A stretch of 64,000 bases of DNA, taken from an uncultured Pelagibacteraceae bacterium. Its GTDB lineage: Bacteria > Pseudomonadota > Alphaproteobacteria > Pelagibacterales > Pelagibacteraceae. The notes beneath the pieces are model-generated. The model saw nothing but the letters and a program-made list of their open reading frames with translations, was not told the DNA's origin and did not search any database. How positions within the stretch are numbered: position 1 is the stretch's first letter; every line of letters starts with the position of its first letter. The translations under genes were made by a program, and so were the position numbers. The DNA lies in assembly GCA_902596915.1 (NCBI GenBank), contig CACJVQ010000003.1, positions 37,131-101,130 on the forward strand. Direction: 5' to 3'. Below are positions 58,421 through 64,000 of this stretch, one piece after another.

Positions 58421-59040
58421 GGACTTAATAATACTTTTTTCCATTTTTTGGGTAATCTAATATATTTTAACCTTTCATGAATTCGATTCTGTCCATCTAG
58501 CCAAAATTCCATTTCTTTTGGTTTAATTCTCCAACCAGACCAATGTTCAGGACGTGGTATATTATTTTTATTTGGATATTTTTTCTTAAATTCCTCAATG
58601 GACTTATATAAATCTTGTCTTTCTTTTAAAATAGAACTTTGCTTTGAGGCCCAAGCACCTATTCTACTACCATAGGCTCTTGAATTATAATAATCATCAG
58701 CTTCTTTTTTTGATACTTTAGATGCAACACCAACTATTCTAATTTGCCTTTGCAAACTTTTCCAATGAAAGCACATCGAAATTTTTGAGGTATTTCTGAT
58801 TGCTTTGCTTTTATCACTATTAAGGTTTGTATAAAAAACAAATCCATTTTTATCAAAATCTTTAAGAAGTACCATTCTAACTGTTGGAAACCCATTTTTA
58901 TTTACAGTTCCAACTGCAAATGCGTTTGGATCATTAATTTCTGTTTTTTTTGCTTTATTGAACCATTCTTCAAAAAGTTTTATTGGGTTATTATGTTCTT
59001 TAAAGCAAAGATTTAGTCCAAGTGAGTTTTTTTCGTTCAT
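58417..59040 (-). CDS. pdxH: Pyridoxamine 5'-phosphate oxidase
   Basis: The 207-residue FMN enzyme has 'FPTVRMVLLKDFDKNGFVFYTN' (in part), 'CFHWKSLQRQIRIVG', 'ASKQSSIL' and the C-terminal 'RPEHWSGWRIKPKEMEFW' with 'RIHERLKY'. It oxidises PNP/PMP to the cofactor PLP. It lies between ispB (convergent) and aroC (divergent, 32-bp gap). The length is typical. Confidence 0.96.
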   Translation of the reverse strand: MNEKNSLGLNLCFKEHNNPIKLFEEWFNKAKKTEINDPNAFAVGTVNKNGFPTVRMVLLKDFDKNGFVFYTNLNSDKSKAIRNTSKISMCFHWKSLQRQIRIVGVASKVSKKEADDYYNSRAYGSRIGAWASKQSSILKERQDLYKSIEEFKKKYPNKNNIPRPEHWSGWRIKPKEMEFWLDGQNRIHERLKYIRLPKKWKKVLLSP

Positions 59041-59072
59041 AAATTTAAAAAAATAATTTATACATTAAAATA

Positions 59073-60158
59073 ATGTCATTTAATACTTTTGGAAAGTTAT
59101 TTAGATTTACCACTTGGGGAGAATCACATGGTCCTGCTATAGGATGCGTTGTAGATGGCTGCCCTCCAAATATTCCAATAAAAGAAAGTGATATACAAAA
59201 AGAACTTAATAAAAGAAAACCAGGACAATCTAAATTTACAACTCAAAGAAAAGAGGACGACAAAATTAATATTTTATCTGGTGTTTTTGAGGGTAGAACA
59301 ACTGGAACTCCTATTTCCCTAATAATTTATAATAAAGATATGAGATCTAGAGACTACGAGACAATAAAGAATAAATTTAGACCAGGACATGCAGATTATA
59401 CTTATTTCAAAAAATACGGTATCCGGGATTACAGAGGTGGTGGAAGACAATCTGCTCGTGAGACTGCGGCTAGAGTTGCGGCCGGTGCTATTGCAAAAAT
59501 TGTTTTGAAAAGTAAAATTGGAAAGAAGTATCAAGCTGTTGGTGCTGTTACACAATTAGGAATATTAGGATGTGACTTAATGAAATGGAAAGACAAAACA
59601 ATTTCTAGCAACCCATTTTTTTGTCCTGATAAAACTGTGATTAAACTTTGGGAAAAATATTTACTTGGAATAAGAAAAGCTGGATCATCTTGTGGAGCAA
59701 TAATTGAAGTTAGAGCAAGAGGAATTCCTTTAGGACTTGGAGCGCCAATATACTCAAAATTAGATATGGATCTTGCGGCAGCAATGATGAGTATTAATGC
59801 AGTAAAGGGTGTAAATATTGGATCAGGAATGAATTCAGCAATGTTAACTGGCGAGGAAAACTCAGATGAAATTTTGAAAAAAAAAGGTAAAACTAGTTTC
59901 AAATCAAATAATGCAGGAGGAATTCTCGGAGGAATATCTACTGGACAAGAAATAAATGTTTCATTTGCAGTAAAACCAACATCATCTATTTTGTCATCGA
60001 GGAAAACAATCGACAGATTTGGAAAGAATACGACAATTTCTGTAAAAGGAAGACACGATCCATGTGTTGGAATTAGAGCAGTTCCGATAGGAGAGGCGAT
60101 GATGCATTGTGTAATTCTTGATCACTATTTAATGAACAAAGCTCAGAATAAAATCTAA
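59073..60158 (+). CDS. aroC: Chorismate synthase
   Basis: The 361-residue enzyme has the three family signatures: '[20 protein letters not shown]' (in part), '[20 protein letters not shown]' (in part; FMN-binding), and '[18 protein letters not shown]'. It converts EPSP to chorismate using reduced FMN, the last shared step to aromatic amino acids. It is a single gene with a short upstream gap; the stop overlaps dxs by 4 bp, convergent. Confidence 0.97.
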   Translation: MSFNTFGKLFRFTTWGESHGPAIGCVVDGCPPNIPIKESDIQKELNKRKPGQSKFTTQRKEDDKINILSGVFEGRTTGTPISLIIYNKDMRSRDYETIKNKFRPGHADYTYFKKYGIRDYRGGGRQSARETAARVAAGAIAKIVLKSKIGKKYQAVGAVTQLGILGCDLMKWKDKTISSNPFFCPDKTVIKLWEKYLLGIRKAGSSCGAIIEVRARGIPLGLGAPIYSKLDMDLAAAMMSINAVKGVNIGSGMNSAMLTGEENSDEILKKKGKTSFKSNNAGGILGGISTGQEINVSFAVKPTSSILSSRKTIDRFGKNTTISVKGRHDPCVGIRAVPIGEAMMHCVILDHYLMNKAQNKI

Positions 60159-62068
60159 TTAGATTTTTTTATTAAAACTTTTGAATTTAAAGTATCTAAA
60201 ATTTTATTTTCAATACCGATAGAGTCTAGACTAGCAAACTTATACATTAGCTCTGGCTTATCATGATCAATAAATCTATCAGGCAATATCATTGATCTAA
60301 ATTTAAGATTGCTGTCTAATAAATTTTTTTCACTTAAAAATTGGCTTACGTGAGATCCAAATCCCCCGATTGAACCTTCTTCTATTGTAATCAAAATCTC
60401 ATGTTCTGTTGCAATTTGCCAAATTAAATTTTCATCTAAAGGTTTTGCAAATCTTGCATCAATAATAGAGATATCAATTCCTTTTTTTATTAGATTTTCA
60501 GAAGCCAGAATACACTCCTGTAATCTTGCTCCAAAATTTAAGATTGCAACTTTTTTTCCTTCTTTAATTATTTTTGCTTTTCCCAATTCAATTTTCTCAG
60601 TTATTTCAGGTAATTTAACGCCTACACCATTGCCCCTTGGATATCTAAAAGCCGACGGTCTATCGTTTATATCCATTGATGTATTTATCATTCTTACAAG
60701 CTCGGCTTCGTCGCTTGCGGCCATTACCACAAAATTTGGTAATGTTGAAAGGTATGTTATATCAAAAGATCCAGCATGCGTAGGGCCATCGGCACCAACT
60801 AACCCAGCTCTATCGATTGCGAATCTAACAGGCAAAGATTGTATTGCTACATCATGAACGACTTGATCATAAGCTCTTTGAAGAAATGTTGAGTATATTG
60901 CAGCGTAAGGTTTATACCCTTCAGTAGCCATTCCAGCAGCAAAAGTAACTGCATGTTGTTCGGCTATCCCAACATCAAACATTCTTTCTGGAAATTTTTT
61001 TCCAAATAAATCCATTCCTGTTCCTGATGGCATAGCTGCAGTTATACCAACGACCTTGCTATCGTTTTCCGCATGTTTGATTAACGAATTAGCGAATACT
61101 TTTGTGTAAGAAGGAGTATTAGATTTAGACTTTTCTTGTTCTCCTGTTTTTATATTAAATTTAGAAACACCATGAAATTTATCTTCTGATTTTTCAGCAA
61201 AAGAATAACCTTTTCCTTTTTCAGTTTTAACGTGGATTAAAATTGGTCCATCATAATTAATATCTTTTGCATTATTAAATACTGAAACCATTGTATCAAT
61301 ATCGTGTCCATCGATTGGTCCAATATAATAAAATCCCATAGAATTAAATAATGTTCCGCCTGTGACTGCAGATCTTAAAAAATCTTCAGCTTTTCCTGCT
61401 TGATTTTTAAATCTTTTTGAAAAAGCAGATATAATTAATTTTAATGTTTCTCTAAAACTAAAGTAAATTTTACCAGATAAAATTTTTGCTAGATATTTTC
61501 TCATAGCACCAACAGGTTTAGCAATTGACATATCGTTATCATTTAAAACGACAATCATCTTTGTTTTGCTTCCACCTGCATTATTCATAGCCTCATAAGC
61601 CATTCCAGCACTTATCGCTCCATCACCTATTACTGCAATTACATTGCCTGATTTATTTGATAACTTATTTGCTACTGCTATTCCTAGTGCTGATGAAATA
61701 GAAGTTGAACTGTGAGCGGCACCAAATGGATCATACTCGCTTTCTGATCTTTTTGTAAAACCTGATAATCCCTCACCTTTTCTAAGAGTTCTTATTTGTT
61801 TTTTTCTACCAGTTAATATTTTATGTGGATAAGTTTGGTGCCCCACATCCCAAATTAATTTATCATGAGGAGTATTAAATATATAGTGTAATACAACAGT
61901 CAATTCTACAACTCCCAGTCCAGCACCTAAATGCCCTCCTGTTTCAGAAACAACGTCAATTAATTCTTGTCGAACTTCGTCTGCCAAAATTTTAATGTCA
62001 GATTGCGATAATTTTCTCACATCATCAGGGAAATTAATATTATTTAGGAATTTATAATTATTGTTCAC
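60155..62068 (-). CDS. dxs: 1-deoxy-D-xylulose-5-phosphate synthase
   Basis: The 637-residue ThDP enzyme has '[19 protein letters not shown]', '[13 protein letters not shown]', the ThDP motif '[18 protein letters not shown]', and the transketolase-like '[12 protein letters not shown]' and '[15 protein letters not shown]'. It makes DXP from pyruvate and glyceraldehyde 3-phosphate, the entry to isoprenoids and, in many bacteria, to thiamine and PLP. It is the last gene of xseB-ispA-dxs with a 4-bp overlap to ispA. Confidence 0.97.
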   Translation of the reverse strand: MNNNYKFLNNINFPDDVRKLSQSDIKILADEVRQELIDVVSETGGHLGAGLGVVELTVVLHYIFNTPHDKLIWDVGHQTYPHKILTGRKKQIRTLRKGEGLSGFTKRSESEYDPFGAAHSSTSISSALGIAVANKLSNKSGNVIAVIGDGAISAGMAYEAMNNAGGSKTKMIVVLNDNDMSIAKPVGAMRKYLAKILSGKIYFSFRETLKLIISAFSKRFKNQAGKAEDFLRSAVTGGTLFNSMGFYYIGPIDGHDIDTMVSVFNNAKDINYDGPILIHVKTEKGKGYSFAEKSEDKFHGVSKFNIKTGEQEKSKSNTPSYTKVFANSLIKHAENDSKVVGITAAMPSGTGMDLFGKKFPERMFDVGIAEQHAVTFAAGMATEGYKPYAAIYSTFLQRAYDQVVHDVAIQSLPVRFAIDRAGLVGADGPTHAGSFDITYLSTLPNFVVMAASDEAELVRMINTSMDINDRPSAFRYPRGNGVGVKLPEITEKIELGKAKIIKEGKKVAILNFGARLQECILASENLIKKGIDISIIDARFAKPLDENLIWQIATEHEILITIEEGSIGGFGSHVSQFLSEKNLLDSNLKFRSMILPDRFIDHDKPELMYKFASLDSIGIENKILDTLNSKVLIKKSN

Positions 62069-62934
62069 TTTGTTCTATTTAAAATATAATTTATTGTCTC
62101 TCTAAAATCATCGCTTTTTTTTCCAAAAATTTTTAAACTTTTAAATATTTTTAATTTTAAGTTATCCGCATATTTAATAGTATTAGTAGTGCCTAGTAAA
62201 CTTATTAAAGTAGCTTTTCCCATTTTAAAATCTTTTTTGGTTCTTTTTCCTGCACTAGATGTTTTGCCTCTTAAATCTATCAAGTCATCAGCAATTTGAA
62301 ATAATAATCCGATTTCGCTACCTATTTTATTAAACTTATTAAGATATTTTATTTTCCCAGACATTATAATAGGAGCAACACAACAAAAACTAAATAATTT
62401 TCCAGTTTTTTTAATTTGCATATCTATAATTTGTTTTTTGGTTTTTTTAATTTTTTCATAACTTAAGTCTAAAAACTGACCCCCAGCAATCCCTGTATGT
62501 CCAGAACTTTCAGAAAGCAAGTTTATTAGTTTTATTTTTTTTTGTTCATTTAAATTTAATTTTTTTTCGCTTAAAATTTGAAATGCAATAGTAAGTAAAG
62601 AATTGCCAGCAAGAATTGCTGTTGACTCACTAAATTTTTTATGTGTAGTCAATTTTCCTCTTCTTAAGTTATCATTATCCATGCAAGGCAAATCATCATG
62701 TATTAGAGAATAAGCATGTATACATTCAACTGCTGCTGCAACTTGCAAAATTTTTTTTTTATCTACCTTAAATATAGACCCAATATCAAAGAGTATTTTT
62801 GATCTTACTTTTTTACCTCCAGGTAAAAGTCCATAAAGCATTGGTTTTATAAGTTCAGTTTTTTTTTGTTTAGAAAAATATTTATAAAGATAGTTGTTTG
62901 TTCTATTAACAATTTTATTTAGCTTTTTTTGCAT
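62065..62934 (-). CDS. ispA: Farnesyl (geranyl) diphosphate synthase
   Basis: This 289-residue prenyltransferase has Asp-rich motifs '[19 protein letters not shown]' and '[12 protein letters not shown]', with '[14 protein letters not shown]' for substrate binding and the typical short-chain 'AYSLIHD' aromatic residue upstream of the first motif. It condenses IPP and DMAPP to C15. It overlaps xseB by 20 bp and dxs by 4 bp. The protein is unusually Lys-rich. Confidence 0.95.
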   Translation of the reverse strand: MQKKLNKIVNRTNNYLYKYFSKQKKTELIKPMLYGLLPGGKKVRSKILFDIGSIFKVDKKKILQVAAAVECIHAYSLIHDDLPCMDNDNLRRGKLTTHKKFSESTAILAGNSLLTIAFQILSEKKLNLNEQKKIKLINLLSESSGHTGIAGGQFLDLSYEKIKKTKKQIIDMQIKKTGKLFSFCCVAPIIMSGKIKYLNKFNKIGSEIGLLFQIADDLIDLRGKTSSAGKRTKKDFKMGKATLISLLGTTNTIKYADNLKLKIFKSLKIFGKKSDDFRETINYILNRTK

Positions 62935-63169
62935 TTTTATTTGATTTTATATCTTTAATTTTAAAATTTGTTTTGTCTGATATTTCTTTAAAATTTTTTT
63001 GAAATTTTTTTTCTATTAATCTATTAATTTTTAATAAATTTGTGTAATCTTCAGATGTATTTTCTAGATTATTTTCATTTTCTAAATTTTTAATAATTTT
63101 GTCCGCTAAATCAGTAAGCTCGTTTAAAGATTTAAACGCAATATCATCTAGCAAATTTTTTTCATTCAT
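62915..63169 (-). CDS. xseB: Exodeoxyribonuclease VII small subunit
   Basis: This 84-residue, highly charged helical protein has the family pattern 'LNELTDLADKIIKNLENENN', a Tyr followed by 'LLKINRLIEKKFQKNF', and a Lys-rich tail. The consensus is weakly kept, but the position directly before ispA and dxs is the classic xseB-ispA-dxs order. With XseA it degrades single-stranded DNA. It is divergent from the Sua5 gene with only 20 bp between starts. Confidence 0.8.
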   Translation of the reverse strand: MNEKNLLDDIAFKSLNELTDLADKIIKNLENENNLENTSEDYTNLLKINRLIEKKFQKNFKEISDKTNFKIKDIKSNKNAKKAK

Positions 63170-63189
63170 ATATTAGTTGGTAATATTAT

Positions 63190-64000
63190 ATGAAAAAGAA
63201 TGATTCAAATATTAAAAAAGCAATAAAATACTTAGATAATAATGAATGTATAGCAATACCTACTGAGACAGTCTATGGATTAGCAGGAAATGCGTATTCA
63301 GATAGAGCAGTTTCTAAAGTATATAAATTAAAAAAAAGACCTAGTAACAATCCTTTAATTGTTCACTATTATAGTATTAATGACTTAAAAAAAGATTGTG
63401 AAATTGATAATACTTTTATTAAACTTTATAAAAAATTTTGCCCAGGACCAATATCATTTGTTTTAAAATTAAAAAAGAAAAGTAGAATTTCAAAGAATAT
63501 TACAAATAACACAAATTCAATAGCAGTAAGATTTCCAAGTCATCCTCTATCTAGAAAACTTTTAAAAAAGATTAATTATCCACTGGCAGCTCCTAGTGCA
63601 AATATTTCAACAAGTATAAGTCCAGTTTCCAAACAGGATGTAATTGATGAATTTGGTTCTAAATTGAAGTTTATCTTAGATGGTGGCTCTTCGAAAATAG
63701 GTTTGGAATCAACTATAATAAATCTTATTGGAAAACCTCATATTTTAAGATTAGGGGGAATAAACCGTAAATTTATCTATAAATTAATCAATCGATCAGA
63801 AAATAAGAATAAAAAAAAGATTAGAATAAAAGTTCCTGGCACTAGCAAATTGCATTATTCACCTGGAATACCTGTGAGGCTAAATGCCAAAAAGAATTAT
63901 CAAAAAGAAGCATATATCTTAATAAAAAAAAGAAAAAAATTAGACAAAAACTATTTTTATATAAGTAAAACAAGTAATTTAAAAGAGGCTGCAAAAAATT
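63190..64000 (+). CDS. Threonylcarbamoyl-AMP synthase, Sua5 type (3' partial)
   Basis: The frame opens at ATG 63190 and runs off the right edge (270 codons seen, no stop). The YrdC domain shows 'IAIPTETVYGLAGNAYS', 'KLKKRPSNNPLIVH', 'CPGPISFVLKL', 'IAVRFPSHPLSRKLL' and 'PLAAPSANIS'. The linker 'GTSKLHYSPGIPVRL' after residue 215 identifies the longer Sua5 form with a C-terminal Sua5 domain rather than the short TsaC. It makes threonylcarbamoyl-AMP for t6A37 modification of ANN-decoding tRNAs. The C-terminus is outside the window. Confidence 0.93.
   Translation, partial: MKKNDSNIKKAIKYLDNNECIAIPTETVYGLAGNAYSDRAVSKVYKLKKRPSNNPLIVHYYSINDLKKDCEIDNTFIKLYKKFCPGPISFVLKLKKKSRISKNITNNTNSIAVRFPSHPLSRKLLKKINYPLAAPSANISTSISPVSKQDVIDEFGSKLKFILDGGSSKIGLESTIINLIGKPHILRLGGINRKFIYKLINRSENKNKKKIRIKVPGTSKLHYSPGIPVRLNAKKNYQKEAYILIKKRKKLDKNYFYISKTSNLKEAAKN

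Noticed and set aside
59531..59902. 123-codon open frame antisense to aroC
   Set aside because: Entirely within chorismate synthase; shadow frame.

Overview
ORGANISM. The window is very AT-rich and gene-dense, with mostly 0-20 bp gaps, many 1-14 bp overlaps between consecutive genes, and no rRNA, insertion sequence, phage gene or CRISPR array. It carries a circularly permuted (two-piece) tmRNA of the alphaproteobacterial type, thyX, a fused indolepyruvate oxidoreductase and many Liv-type ABC transporter genes. Together this points to a streamlined marine alphaproteobacterium, most likely SAR11 (Pelagibacterales). The assignment is inferred from composition and gene content, not from a database search. 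No classical transcription factor was recognised; the only helix-turn-helix-like protein is a 99-residue DUF2805/TIGR03643-like protein. LAYOUT. (1) 1-8715, + strand: the 3' part of a 2-oxoglutarate/Fe(II) oxygenase, then a tight operon of luciferase-like monooxygenase, Xsc-like ThDP enzyme, DUF1185 protein, alpha/beta hydrolase, aldehyde dehydrogenase and EamA transporter, then a LivK-type binding protein closed by a strong terminator. This is an uncharacterised catabolic module and the best candidate for an undescribed system. (2) 8764-21966, - strand: two Liv-type ABC transporter gene sets, AzlCD, two LysE-type exporters, and between them glutarate 2-hydroxylase (GlaH/CsiD), a ProC-like reductase and a secreted pentapeptide-repeat protein. 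(3) 22087-22669, + strand: a DUF2805-like protein and a glutaredoxin. (4) 22672-31693, - strand: a DadA-like oxidase, the IorA-IorB fusion, an EamA transporter, a 2-hydroxyacid dehydrogenase, a deacetylase-family protein, MsrB and a DUF1479 oxygenase, apparently an amino-acid/2-oxo-acid catabolic operon. (5) 31767-42270, - strand: ilvB-ilvH-ilvC, then leuA running directly into mreBCD-mrdA-rodA, so leucine synthesis and the rod-shape machinery look co-transcribed. (6) 42324-46795, - strand: hflK-hflC-DUF2065-degP-miaA (membrane protein quality control and tRNA modification), divergent from mrp. (7) 47654-50903: thyX, the permuted tmRNA (encoded tag ANESYALAA), tRNA-Leu(GAG), then nadA-nadC. 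nadA is split by a one-base frameshift at an A6 run that is also an in-frame A_AAA_AAC slippery heptamer. (8) 50900-64000: ppdK, glyS-glyQ and an S49 peptidase (-), ispB (+), pdxH (-), aroC (+), the xseB-ispA-dxs operon (-), and a 3'-truncated Sua5-type threonylcarbamoyl-AMP synthase (+). HOW IT FITS. The first half is accessory nutrient acquisition and catabolism: amino-acid-type ABC uptake, exporters, three non-heme-iron oxygenases and enzymes acting on oxo acids and aldehydes. The second half is core housekeeping: branched-chain amino acid, isoprenoid, NAD, PLP and chorismate synthesis, cell shape, proteostasis and ribosome rescue.
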